A stretch of DNA of 64,000 bases. It comes from Naematelia aurantialba (lineage: Eukaryota > Basidiomycota > Tremellomycetes > Tremellales > Naemateliaceae). How positions within the stretch are numbered: position 1 is the first letter of the stretch; each line of letters begins with the position of its first letter. Shown in pieces: positions 27,557-38,929 of this stretch. The stretch lies in contig JAKFAO010000006.1 in NCBI GenBank assembly GCA_021527695.1, positions 496,001-560,000 on the forward strand, given 5' to 3'. A program made the translations under genes and the position numbers. The notes beneath the pieces are model-generated. The model worked only from the letters and a program-made list of their open reading frames with translations, was not told where the DNA came from and searched no databases.

Positions 27557-29730
27557 TCATAGGGCCCCCAGCAGGTTTCTGACAATCTCAGCAACGTCCC
27601 TCCCACCCGCAGTCGCCACCCAGCCTGCCAACTTGGTCCTGGCCTCATCACTGGCGGTCACCAGCTCGACTTGGACGTGATCTGGCCCTTCTTGTCTAGG
27701 AGACACACAAATAGCGACGTCGCTGCCTGCGCCCGTTTCGCCACTTGAAGGCAGCGGGAACGACACGGTAATGGCGCCAGTGGACAAACTGGCTGTCAAA
27801 GGGATTGCACGAGGTGGGGCTACAGATATAGATAAGCATCACCGAAGGTGTCCAAGCGCGCTGCGTACCAGATAGGATATCTTCCATGTCAAAGTCAGAA
27901 TCACTGTCGCTTCCGTCTCCATTTCCGCCATTTGGCGTGTCCAGCGAATCGCGGTGGAACACGCTAATAAACAGTTCGTTCAGTACCACCTGCCTCCGGA
28001 GGACCTGAAACGGCGCCGGTCAGTAAACAGTTCTGGACCGCAGAAGGGACTTGCCTGGAGTGTCCTGAGAACGAGATCTTTTGTAGCTGGTACCCCCAGA
28101 CGCCCGATGATGAAACCCTCAGGGCCAGGCTGGGCGATGGACCATCTCTGCTCCAGGCTATTTGTCCCCCCCTTGACCGGTTGGGGATGATGCACAAAGT
28201 CGCTCGTGTAGGGGAACGGGGTAACATCTTGCTGGCCAGCACAACACTACCCAGGCAGTCAGCTCGCAGCCTAGTATACGGCAACGGATGACGCGATAGG
28301 ATGACGTACCAAGAGCTGTTCTACCTTGATCGCGGTGTTCCATTCGTCCTGCTCTGCCATTTCTGTCGATGTGCCGGTAAGGTTGAGCCAGTCTCGTCGG
28401 ACAACGAGACCGCCGTCCCCTTCACACTCTATCACCCATGCACCCGCAAGCCATGGAGTAGTTGACGGGGCTTCGAAAGGCGCTGGGACCGTCTCGCCTT
28501 GCCGACTCGGTCGGATGCGGAATCGCGTGTTCGCTGCAGAGGTGCTGTCAAGCAGGCGCAGTGTTGGAAATATGCTCGAGTCAGACACGACCACTCCAGG
28601 TCTATTCCCTGCATCAGCGGGGCGATCGATAGCGCATGACCAAGCCACGTACACAGTCTTGATCCAGCCGGCGAGCTCCTCGAGATCCTTGAACCACTCC
28701 TTGCCCTGCCCCTCCTGCTGCTCTGCAAGCCGGTCGAGCTCCTTGAGCTCCGCCATCTCGCGTTCCAGCTGGCGCACCATCTCTTCCAGCCGTCTCTCCT
28801 TCCCTGCCGCGGGTTCGCCGTTCCACTCGACAAGGTACCGCTGGAACCGGTCCCTCAACACCTCCTCGACCCACGCGCTCTTCCCCGTCCCGCCGTCCGT
28901 GTTGACGTGGTTCGCCGTGAGCCGGCTCAACCGGACCTTGCCCCTCCCCTCAACCGGAGCTGCAGCGGTCGCGGCACTGGGCCCTGCTCTCGGTTCCTCG
29001 TCGTCACCGTCATCGTCGTCCTCTCTGCCCTCGCTCGCGTCGGTCTCCAAGTCGACATCCACAACAAAGCGGTTCCCGGCAATGGCGAGCGAGGTTTTCA
29101 AGAGGCCGAACTGCGAGTCTTCGAGGTAAGTCTCAATGCCTTGTGCTTTGGCGAGCGTGGTGAGGAGGTTCACGGGGCTTAGATATATCCGCGCGGAAGG
29201 GATCAGAGGCGCCGAGGCGGGGGAGGTCGATGAGGACGTTGAAGGGAGGGACAGGGAGGTGAGGGCCGTGGACGCCGGTAAGAGTGCGGACTGATGGCTG
29301 GTCCTGTGCAATGTCAGTCTGATTCATCTTGCATAACACCTCTGCTTGACATAGGGAGTCGCGTGTATCACCTAGCAGACTGGCAAGGGAAACAGCATAG
29401 GCAGACAGAGACTCACACCTCGCGCAACGCCCTGACCATCCGGACCCGCTCCCTCTCCTCACTCGGACTGACGCGAGCAAGCACGTTCCGAGTCTCCTCG
29501 ATTCCCGCTTTCAGACGCTGAAGCGTCTCCACTTGTTCCTGGATACTAAGCAGAGGGTAGCGCACACTTGATGAACTCGCGGGCGCGTACGGATGGAGAT
29601 GTGGGAGGGAAGGTCGAGGATGTTGTGCCAAGTGGGACTGGAGGAGCGCAGTGATATTTTCGAGAATCGTTGATGTCGCAGGCTGCGTAGCCCGCTGGCC
29701 TGCGCTGGCATTCGTAGCCGTGTCTGCCAT
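27557..29730 (-). CDS. MED1: Mediator complex subunit 1-like (Med1 domain)
   Basis: Predicted middle-module subunit of Mediator, nuclear. The match is by pattern: an early helix VETLQRLKAGIEETRNVL, then LAKAQGIETYLED, the Med1-type beta segment LAIAGNRFVVDVDLE followed by VRLSRLTANHV, a charged helix with two coiled stretches (ERRLEEMVRQLEREMAEL), and late in the protein the segment VLRRQVVLNELFISVF, followed by a 90-residue C-terminal exon ending at NLLGAL. An intron joins LRE to VTSHQSALLP. Another, at 28005-28054, has a GC donor instead of GT. The start at 29730 (MADTATNA) is preferred; an in-frame ATG at 29865 would add a hydrophobic leader that does not suit a nuclear protein. Moderate confidence because Med1 is poorly conserved. 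Confidence 0.65.
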
Positions 29731-30041
29731 CCCTACAGATGAGCAACGCTGCAATCTTACGAGGACGATGTAAAGAATTAGTATGCTGGTGAAGCGGATC
29801 GTGCCTGGTCTGCCGAGTGATTTTGGTATTTTCGTCCAGGACGACGGCGGCAGCGAGAATCCCATGCTATGCTATGCCGTGCTATCTAGACAATCTTCGG
29901 ATGGATAAGAGATAGCAGTGCCCAGATCAACTAGCAGAAAGTCTCTCCTGATCCCTTCTACCCATAACGATCCTCGTTGGCCACTGAGCCGACGGATCAG
30001 GCTACTCTCTGCCTTGGCAACCTCTAACTAGCACACCCCTC
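29731..30041. other. Intergenic: MED1 promoter side and TACO1 3' flank
   Basis: About 310 nt between two minus-strand genes; nothing recognised. Confidence 0.5.
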
Positions 30042-31216
30042 TTAGGCCAGGTTGGTCCACACCCTGACGACGTCCGCGTCCGCCTCGAGACCATCCACGA
30101 CCTTCTGGAACCCAGTGCTATGCTTCTCTGTCAATTCCTCCTCGTCCACCGGATTCTGAGGGATGTAGGCGATCTCTGACGACTGTACCGCGTATCGCTC
30201 AGACTGTGGCGGGGACGATAAGAGCCTAGACATGGAATGTAACTGCGCAGGGTCTGTGAAGACCTATCGATACCGCAGCGTCAGTGCCATCCGTTGCGTG
30301 ACCTGGCCGCAGCCAGAGTCGGGAAACGGGTGCTCACCTCCCAGACGGGGCCGGATTCGCCTTCGATCTCCTGCACGTCCTCTGCGCCACCCTCAACGGC
30401 GACTTCGAACAGGTCGTCGAAATTGCCCTCATCCGAGGCAGGCGTCACGACAATGAGTCCGCGCTTCTCAAACAAGAACGAAACAGGCGTGAAGCGGCAT
30501 CTGCGTAACCGCCTTAGCGAACTGTCCCTCGCATCGCACACGAGCTGACGAGCTCGGAAAGGAGACGACGACTCACGAATTTCTGAATAGGATCTCCTTT
30601 ATCCGTTGCAGTGTCTTCTGTGGGGTGTCCGTTATTGTTTCTCTGGCCGCTGATGAGCTTGAATACAAGCGAGGGAGCCACGGGCTCACATGATCAATGC
30701 CTCCTTGCCGCCTGGGCCCATGGCCTCGTGTGTCACTGGTTGTCCACTCCCGTCGGCAGCCTTTCTCGCCTATTCACACATGAGCATGAGCATCGACGTC
30801 GTCGTCAACCAAAGCGCGCTCGCGCTGCAGTTCGAGCGTCGAACCAGAGAACGGGGAGCACGACCCGCACTGACCTTGACAAACATCGCCTCGATCGCAG
30901 CTTTAGTGACCCCTCCTTCCCTGGCCCTGTCGACCGCCGCAGCGAGCCTCGGATTCAGCCCGAGATCCAAGCTCGCAGGAGGCGCCATGGCGCGATGTAT
31001 GTCCTGCGTAAACTTGGAGAACAGCAGGGACCGCTTGGCGTCCTCGGCGCCCTTTTTGTGCTTGATCTTGGACCAGCGGTTGTGGCCCGAGCCCAGAGGT
31101 GGGGAAGTACATAGTGGCCGGGCGAGAGAAAAGTGCGGCAGGCGAGACGGGCCAGGCCGAGAGAGGATGCAGAGGGATCCGAGGGATCCAAGGGACGAGG
31201 ACGCGGGTCTGGCCAT
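30042..31216 (-). CDS. TACO1: YebC/TACO1-family mitochondrial translation factor
   Basis: Mitochondrial homologue of bacterial YebC; TACO1 promotes translation of cytochrome oxidase subunit 1 and relieves ribosome stalling. The N-terminus (MARPASSSLG...RPGPSR) is Arg/Ser-rich and free of acidic residues, fitting a matrix-targeting peptide. The YebC hallmark GHNRWSKIKHKKG follows, then DAKRSLLFSKFTQDI, EAMGPGGKEALI, KTLQRIKEILFRN, FLFEKRGLIVV, GAEDVQEIEG and the C-terminal VDGLEADADVVRVWTNL. An intron of only 32 nt at 30658-30689 is needed to keep the frame between GGKEALI and the TDTPQKTLQRIK segment. It shares a 217-nt divergent promoter with NAA20. Confidence 0.92.
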
Positions 31217-31433
31217 GCTGGTTCGAGGTACTAAGAATACGTTGGAAACAGCTGCAGAGCACTACACCGACTTTTTTGTAGCTGGATAGGCGCGTGTGAC
31301 TTGGGAATAGGCGGCTCAAAGATCACACGCCTATGTTGTACTTGGCTTTCGTTGACAGCAACTCGGCAGTATGCTGCTGCACTTTAAGAGCGGCATTGTC
31401 CCTGTTCAGCTGGGACCTGCAGCGAAGAGCCCA
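31217..31433. promoter_or_regulatory. Shared divergent promoter of TACO1 and NAA20
   Basis: Only 217 nt separate the two start codons, so the two genes must share promoter DNA. No TATA element is seen. Confidence 0.6.
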
Positions 31434-32479
31434 ATGTCGATAATACGGCCATTCGACCCGCTCGACATCCTTAAATTCAACGCCGTCAACGCCGACGCCT
31501 GGACAGCGACGGTGAGTTTCGATCTGACCTGGCTCTGGTCCAGCTGATTCGCCTGACATTTGTGGGTGCAGTATCATACCGGCTACTATGCTTCGTATGC
31601 GGCGCAATGGCCGGAGTTCTGCTTGACCGTGACGGATACGCATGATAGTATCAGTGCATATAGTGAGTCGACTCGCTGTGGCCGCTCTGGTCCTTCCACC
31701 TTTCCCTCACTCCCGCTCTAACTGGATGTCTGGATCCGTGTGCTCTGTGCCCTTGGCCTTGTACTCTCGGTGTGCCCTTGGCTTCCCCTCCGACAAAGCA
31801 CCTGAACAACTTGAAGGCACCAGACCTGACACCACAGTGCTGGCGAAACACGAGCCCCCGCCCCCCGACCCGCAACACCACGCGCACCTCACCGCGCTGT
31901 CCATCGCCCCGCCGTTCCGCGGCCTCGGCCTCGCGCGCACCCTCATGGCCCTACTGGAGCGGCTGGCGTCGCCTGCGCCTGAAGGCGTGAATGCGTGGTT
32001 TGTCGACTTGTTCGTGCGGTGTAACAACGCGCGCGCGGTGGAGATCTACGAAAAGCTGGGCTATAGCGTCTACCGGCGGGTCGTAGAGTGAGCCAGGGCT
32101 GATATCGTGTACCATGGCTGAAGCGGACGCAGCTATTATCATGGTATGAAGGGCGAAGGGTCCACCCGCGACGAGCTGGACGGATTTGGTGAGTTTTCAG
32201 AGCTGTCTTCATTTTAGAGCCGTGTTCTTCTGCGGCCGTCGTGTTCTTCTTCAACCGTCGCGTTCTTCAACCGTCGCGTTCTTCAAATCACCGTGACTTC
32301 ATCAAACCATGCTCTTCTTCACATCCCAGCTGACAATGCAGATATGCGGAAATCCATGCCGAGAGATTCAGTGAGCTTTCTTCGCCTGGAATGCGCGACG
32401 AGCTGACCTGCAGACCGGCAAGTACGTGCGCGCGAATGGTCGAGATATCCTCGTCTCGCCTGACCAGGTCTGGGCGTGA
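31434..32479 (+). CDS. NAA20: NatB N-terminal acetyltransferase catalytic subunit (Naa20/Nat3)
   Basis: Acetylates nascent proteins beginning Met-Asp, Met-Glu, Met-Asn or Met-Gln on the ribosome, together with Naa25. After splicing the protein reads MSIIRPFDPLDILKFN, WPEFCLTVTD, AYMLAKHE, HLTALSIAPPFRGLGLARTLM (the RxxGxG/A acetyl-CoA loop), WFVDLFVRCNNARAVEIYEKLGYSVYRRVV, DYYHG and DMRKSMPRDS, ending ILVSPDQVWA. These match the Naa20 family almost block for block at about the usual length. Introns lie at 31663-31837 (after ISAY), at about 32090-32136, at 32189-32341 (repeat-bearing) and a last one near 32371-32413. A Pro-rich insert (EPPPPDPQHH) sits before the catalytic strand. Confidence 0.95.
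32221..32290 (+). repeat. Tandem repeat inside a NAA20 intron
   Basis: Three imperfect copies of a unit of about 16-19 nt, gtcgcgttcttcaacc, in the intron 32189-32341. Confidence 0.75.
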
Positions 32480-32960
32480 GCGAGAAGTGTACACAACGGA
32501 GCACGAGCGAGCAAAACCACAAGCGCAGGCGCAAGCACGAGCACACGCACAAGACGAGCTATCTTGTTGTAGGACGGGCAAGGTATTCACCATGGCTGCA
32601 TCTGGTCCAGCACATTACCGATACTCCGATAGGCAAGGATACCCAGCATCTAGTATTTGTACCATCGCATCATGCATACCTACACAACGGCTTACGTATA
32701 CAGCCGACTTGCACGAATAGCTTACACAGCAGACGTACACTGACGACTTGCGCACGATGGCTTCTGCGTGGCGAAGAAGCAAACGGCTCGTACTCTCGTC
32801 CTTTATACATCTACCCAACAGGTCTTCCGCAGTGGCATTATTCACACAACATGCTGTTCCCGCAGCCAAAGACACCCTTATCCGCCCCGCCGCGTCAATA
32901 CATCCCGCAGCGTGAACACCCCGCTGCGTCAACACCCCGCTTTGTCAACACCCCGCTTTG
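32480..32960. other. Intergenic region between convergent NAA20 and GH3 genes
   Basis: About 480 nt with no supported gene. A plus-strand open frame runs through it into the GH3 gene but looks like a shadow. A short repeat lies at 32890-32965. Confidence 0.5.
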
Positions 32961-32965
32961 TCAAT
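32890..32965. repeat. Tandem repeat at the GH3 3' end
   Basis: About four imperfect copies of a 16-nt unit, ccccgctttgtcaaca on the plus strand; the two right-hand copies are nearly identical and the last overlaps the GH3 stop codon. Confidence 0.75.
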
Positions 32966-35900
32966 GCCCTTCCGACAGGTCTACCGCCACATCAAGCGGC
33001 AAGCGCCTCGAACTGCTCCCCGCCCGAAACACATATGTACCCCGCGGCACAGTCCAGACCTGCCGCACCACGTCCCACACGGCCATATCCTTCTTGCGCT
33101 TGACGGTATCAGCTTGTCCCTGTACACTGCTGTCTCGAGACCCTCCAGGCCCTCCTACTCCTCTGGCTCTGCCAACCCCCCCTTCCGTACCTTCCAAATC
33201 TTCGAGATCGTCCAGACCGTCGCGAACGTCTAATTCCTACAGCCTCCAATTCCTACAGACCTTCCATTCTGCCCAGCCACTCCACCTGTGCTACTTGAAC
33301 GACTCCGCCCACTGGACCCTTAAAATCATGACAAAGCGGCTCACCAGAGGAAACTCGACGCTCCCGCTCTGCGATGGTTCTAGATAGATCTTGGCGTAGC
33401 CTCGTAAATGACGTGGAGGCTGCTCCACCTCGCTCTCAGGATACGCCATGTACTACCCCGTCAGCCGCACCGCCCATCGTCGCCTGCATCTAGGCATCGT
33501 GGCACACGCACGAGTTGCGCAACTTCTGCGCCGCCCTGCTTGCCCGTATTAGTCACGTTCACTCTTGCAACAAACTAGTTTCGCGTCAACCGATGTTCGG
33601 TGTTGGCCAAATCAGCCAAACAAGGACTCACGATCGTGTCGTACAGCCCCGCGGTGCCGTCGTAGCGCTCCTTAGTGGGATGGATCGTCTCGGTATCCGG
33701 TCGGTGTTCCTCTCTGATTTCCAGCCCGGCAAACTCAAAAGTCGTATAGCTAGGGTCGCCAACCTCAGCTCCTGCAGCTTCAAGAGCAGCAAAGTCGCCA
33801 CTTGCCTGAGCCCAAAACCAAACTCGTATCGCGGTTGAATACCCCATTTGTCAAACCACTTGTAATCGATGGCCAGACCTTCTGAAAACACCGCGCGGGG
33901 ATAGACCTCATCCGTCAGAGACTGCGCTCGATCAGCTCGCGAAACTCACTGCACACTCAAAGTATTAGGGCCGGGTGATAATACTCAAGTATCAGAGAGC
34001 AAGTGTGCACGGGTACGGGACGAGGCATGCAGCGATCCACGACACGAGCACCGAGCGCTTAGCACACTCACTTCTGTCCGAACGATATTCCCCGTAGGCC
34101 AGTCCGAGGCAGATTTACCCATCGTGAAGGGCAGCTTCGACCCTCAGCCACACAACTGCCAACCCTTCACCCTAGCGACATACCTTTCCAGAGGGATTCA
34201 CCGTGCCCCAAAGCACGTCGACCAGTGCATTCCCTGTTTCCTGGCCCGGATAGCCAGCGAAGATGACTGCGCCGATCTTGGGTAGCTCGATCTATCGGCA
34301 CCCAAAACAACACCAACGCCAACTCGTCAGCATTACTGCTTATTGCAGCCTGCAGGTACGAGTAGACTGACCCAGTCTTCTATGATCACTTGTCCACCAA
34401 TATGCATCACCACCACCACCTCTCCCGCACACCCGTTCTCAACGGCCTTGATGAGCTCTTCGCCATATTTGTCCAGTCGCAGAGTCTCCCGGTCCCAGCC
34501 CTCCACCAAAAAGAGGCTGACAAACACCAAACATACTTCGGACTGAGCAGCGACGGTCCGTATCGCCGGGTAGTGGGCGGGATCATCGTGCAGATAATGG
34601 TCCACGCGCATCCCCAACGACCGAGCTTTCAAAGAGATCGCCTCGAGAGGAGCCGCCTAGTCATTCTTTAGTTCGGCATGGCTTGACAAGAGCATTGCTC
34701 AGACGCACGACGTAATCCGAGTAGGCAGCGCCCGACCCTCCTCCGATAGTGACCGTCCCATTCCAGTATCGCCGCTTGGAAGCAACGAGGCAAAACAGGT
34801 TACCCTCACACCCCGAGAGGGTGTCTGGGTATCCAGCATCCGAGCCAAAGACACTTATCCTCCGAATATCTTTCAGGGGTAAGACGCCCGAATTCTTGAG
34901 AAGCCTGACCCGAGAATCAGGTCTCAGTAGAAAGACCGAGGTAGAAGGCATAGCTGGCTTACACTGTAGACTCGGCGGCGACTTTTCGTGCAAACTCTGG
35001 ATTGTCTCCTCGGTTATCAACGTGCTCATTCCGCAACACGCGCCCATCGACTTCGATCTCATCGGCAAGGTTGTGCTTCTGGTAGTTGACGGCGGGGTAT
35101 GAAGTATCCTGCTTTGACGCAAAGTATGGCGTGAGTATGCTACGACGATCAGTATGGTCCACAATTCCGCTTACCGTATCGCCATATCATCAAGCCTCTC
35201 GTGCGAGACTTCGCCTGCCTTGACTGCCTTGAGGAGATGCTTCCCATCTACAACCATGGTCAGCTTGGGCGGACTGTCCCGGCGTTGGCATACAATACAC
35301 GACTTGGGCGAGTTCCATGTCCATGCCGGCCATTGCAGACTTTGAAGTCGAATGTGTGGCACCAAAGTCGCTCTACGATCCATTCAGCCCCAGAGGTACA
35401 CATCTTCGACGTTCTCACTAGCACACTGCAAGCGATTTTCAGTTCCAAGGTGAGCCGACTACGAATAATCGACTCACAAGCCCTGAAAGTTCAACTCTTG
35501 CTTCAAAATCTTGCTCAGCGCGGCATCGTTCTCGCACGTCTGTGTACCGTTGATCTTGTTGTATGAGCTACAGGGTATGTCTATCAGCGTCATGAGAACA
35601 CCAAGTTATGTACCCACCACATGATGGACCCAGTGCCGGCACGGACAGTCTCGGCGAAACTTGGGAGATACAGCTCTCTCATTGTTTTGTCTGCCCCATG
35701 TTCAGCGTCTTCCAGTTACACTCACACGACAAGACAGGAGGGAGCACCCAGACTGACCATCGACCTCGCTCGAGATCTGGGCGCATTCAGTCCTTCCGCC
35801 TGAATCATCGACGGCGCCATAGCACAGAGGTTCTTGCTCGTACAAGAAGTAGTGCTTTGCGCATGTGATCAAGCCTGACTCTTGCATCCCCCGGACGGTG

Positions 35901-36823
35901 AGGAACGACATGGTAGACGAGAGGTATGGGTCTGGTGTGAACGCTAGAAAAGATCAGGGGCGGGTGAGCTCTACGCCACGGTAATCCCTCATGATCGGAC
36001 CGACCTTCCCAGTTCCGTCCAGCGTAGGGGCTGGGTTCGTCAGTGAGGTCGCTGTGTTGGCAGAACGGGGCCACTCACGATCGACCTAGCGGTCCACCAG
36101 TCACCTGGCATCAAAGCACATATCAGAATCACGCCGCTCGATGGTTGGGATCTCCAGCCAGAGGTTTAGCGTTGCTCACCGGCCCAAGCTCGACATTGAT
36201 ACCTTTCCCTCTGAACTCCTCGCCGATCCTCCTCGCCCTCTCTTCAATCAAATCCCGGTCAAACGACGCCGACGCCGTGAACGCAGAGGGAAACTGCGTG
36301 ACAAAGTCCGTATACCGTGGTCCTGAAGCTACAGTATTCATCAGCAACGTCCCAAAGAGCCATCACCCGTGGAGCATGGAGCGCGCATCAAGGCTACAAA
36401 TTAGCTCACGGCCGTCGTTGAAGCATAGACCGGGGATGCCTAGGCGAGGTACGCCGCCTGAATTGGCTTGACACGGCCCATCGATCGCAGATGTCAAGTT
36501 CACCTTGGCGTGTTAGCCCAAGCTACCGTTCCATAGCTAAGCCAGCAAGTCGTGGTCGCCCTCGCCCTCACATCGGCACCCAAAGGACGACAACAAAGTA
36601 GGAACACAAGCGACGGGCGACCAACCTTCTCCTGAATGGTCATGTTAGCGACCAGCGAGCTCGCCTTGGCAAGTCCAATCTTCCATGCCTGCTCTTCCAG
36701 ACCAACTCTGCCATGACCGAGTTCGACTGGAGACGGCAACGGCCTCTGGATACTATCCCGTTCGAGGTCGAAAGAGAGACAGCTGGCGAGCAACGCGCTG
36801 ACAGCCTTGACGACGGTCCACAT
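32961..36823 (-). CDS. GH3 family beta-glucosidase, secreted
   Basis: Releases glucose from the ends of beta-glucans or cello-oligosaccharides outside the cell. The first residues ([17 protein letters not shown]) look like a signal peptide. The N-terminal TIM barrel shows [48 protein letters not shown] and [16 protein letters not shown], then the nucleophile region [25 protein letters not shown], where Phe follows the catalytic Asp instead of the usual Trp. The C-terminal domain has [46 protein letters not shown] and [20 protein letters not shown] fibronectin type III-like domain closes the protein ([32 protein letters not shown]). A 7-nt microexon at 35419-35425 encodes the residues just before the nucleophile. 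Confidence 0.95.
35419..35425 (-). other. Predicted 7-nt microexon of the GH3 gene
   Basis: Sense sequence tgtgcta, preceded by acceptor cttgcag and followed by donor gtgaga. It joins an exon ending ...FQG plus two bases (35478) to one starting AGCGAC (35372), giving G-F-V-L-S-D-F, as the GH3 family requires. Flanking introns are 52 nt (35426-35477) and 46 nt (35373-35418). Confidence 0.8.
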
Positions 36824-37492
36824 GTTGCTTCCCGCTCCTCGTCTGCTCTCAGAAGCCGAGGACCTGCCCTGTAGACGTCAAGGCTCTCGACTTTTCCTCG
36901 GATGTATCGTCAACACCTCCATTGTCAACATCTTGCATGGTAGTGTATCCACTCTGGAGTCTCCGGATCCGTGGCACGTGGCTCGGCCCGTGTTCGCCGT
37001 TCTGCCCGATTGGCATTGATCATTTCCTCGCACCGTCTGTTACTTTAGAGACGATATTGGCAAGTGAGGCGAGTGATGCTGCGAGCAACGGAGAGGGTAG
37101 CCTGACATGAAGCGTGCAGCTGTGATTCTCGCCAGCCCACAGGGGGGACCCATGGAAGAGACACAACCCAATTCCCAACGAGTACATACAGTCGCGCGGA
37201 CCTTGCATCGGTTCGGCAACATGCAACTCTGACGGTGATCTCGCCCTCTTCGCGGTGGCAGCACTAGGCAGTAGGAGTACTGCCACATGGTGCACCCACC
37301 GCTAGCTACCTCGCAGCCACAACCTTTCCTTTTGAGTCTGGAGGCATGAAACGTTGCTGAAAGGATCGAGCAAGTCGCCACTTCACTACGCCTACCAAGC
37401 ACCGCGGCACTCTTGCACTCCCATCCACACAACCTCACTTCCCCCGTTCCTCAGGCCATCACACCCCAGAACGCCACTGCTTCACCACCACC
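36824..37492. promoter_or_regulatory. Divergent promoter region between GH3 and an unknown gene
   Basis: About 670 nt; no gene recognised. Pyrimidine-rich DNA lies just before the plus-strand start at 37493, typical of a fungal leader. Confidence 0.5.
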
Positions 37493-38755
37493 ATGCCAGA
37501 CACCGCGCAAGAGGATGCAACGCGGTATTCGAAAGCCAAAGCCGTAAGCGGCGTCTTTGCCTTCCCCTTCTCCACCTCTGCGGACTATACCGTCCTCCAA
37601 ACCCCGACTGGCGAGCAAGTGCACGACAAGACGCTGCCGCAGGAAATCAGGGAGCGCAAGACTACCGACCAAGGCGACGAGCTTGTCTGGTGGGTGCCTC
37701 GTTGCTCGGTAAACGCTGACTGGCAGGCTCGGTGGTGCTAACACCGTCGACGTCAGTATCAATGCCAATGTCGATGTCAATATCAGTGCCAGTGTCGGCG
37801 CCAATGTTAGTGCCAATGTCGATGCCGCCGCGGTCAAGGAGGCTCCCATCGCGCCTCTCACAAACATGCCCGCGCCAGTCCGGATCTTCCCGGATCAAGA
37901 GGTGTCCGAGTCCCCAACCGACGTGCTGTTCTACCACGCTGTTAACTCGGCCACGCCCTCACCAGTTGCCCAGATCCCAAATTCGCAGAGACATGACACG
38001 GACGATATCTCGTCAGTCATCATCTCGCTTTCATTTCCCATCTTCTGTCACTGATCAGCGATAGTATGGAAGACAACGATCTGCATGTCCCCCCGACCGG
38101 AGCCCATCCATCACTGCAGCGACCACCGCCGCCTCTTTATATCGCCGACTCGCCCGAGTCCAACGCTCCCCATCCCACCAGTGACGTGGCACTGACTCCG
38201 CCCTCGAGTTACGCCGCATCGGTCTGTCGCGCGCAGCGCGAGCGACTCGACACGGACAAAGTCCGTCCACAGGTCCTGCACCTCCAGATGGACCGTGAGA
38301 TCCAACCAGTCACAGAGGACGAGCGGTTCCCGCTCACCCCCGGCAGTCCAGACAAGATGAGGGGCTGGACAGCCACCAAGCCGTCCCAGCCCTCGGATTT
38401 GGAAGTCTCACCGCACTCGACCAAGCTAGAAGGGTTCGCACATGAAGTATTCACGCCACTTGGCCCCTTCTCACCCGCCTCGCCTGACGGGCCCTTCAGC
38501 TTTGGCGGCAGTGCCGGTCTGACGATCGACTCGAGTGCCGACCAGACTAGCCCGTACAGTCCGTTTTCAGACCTAGTCACACCCTCTCAGCGGGAGATTG
38601 AGCTGTGTCCCGCCATTCCAGACGCAGATGACGTGTATGATGGTATCGAGAGCGAGCGTGGCAAAGAGGCGCAATGCGGGATACCTTCCACTCTGGCTGA
38701 TATTATGGGTCGAACGGGACTGGTGGCGCAGAAGCTCCGCCAGGCGACTTTGTAG
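37493..38755 (+). CDS. Unknown Ser/Pro/Asp-rich protein with an alternating hydrophobic-polar repeat
   Basis: Not recognised. Three exons: MPDTAQEDATRY... to 37691; an exon opening LGGANTVDVS after an intron ending near 37727; and a last exon opening MEDNDLHVPPTG after an intron ending at about 38063, stop at 38755. Total roughly 390 residues. The first exon contains AKAVSGVFAFPFSTSADYTVL and ERKTTDQGDELVW. The second holds a 25-residue tract in which Val/Ile/Ala alternate with Ser/Asn/Asp (VSINANVDVNISASVGANV). The rest is disordered with many Ser-Pro and Thr-Pro sites (LTPGSPDK, FSPASPDG), which suggests phosphoregulation. No signal peptide or membrane segment. Confidence 0.65.
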
Positions 38756-38929
38756 CTGTATAACTAGTGAGATGCAGCGGACCTGTAGTTCGCAGTTCAG
38801 TCATGCAAGGATGCGGTCTGGAGGTTTTTGCTGTATCTCGAGTTTCCCATGAACTATGGTACCGGTCCCTTCGAGGCTCGAGACTCTCGCAGGTCGACAT
38901 GCCCACAAGGGAGCGCGCAAGGACGGCGC

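Noticed and set aside
28326..29129. 267-codon plus-strand open frame
   Set aside because: Antisense to the main Med1-like exon; Ser/Arg-rich shadow.
32476..33387. 303-codon plus-strand open frame
   Set aside because: Runs antisense through the GH3 3' exons and through a tandem repeat; no family features.
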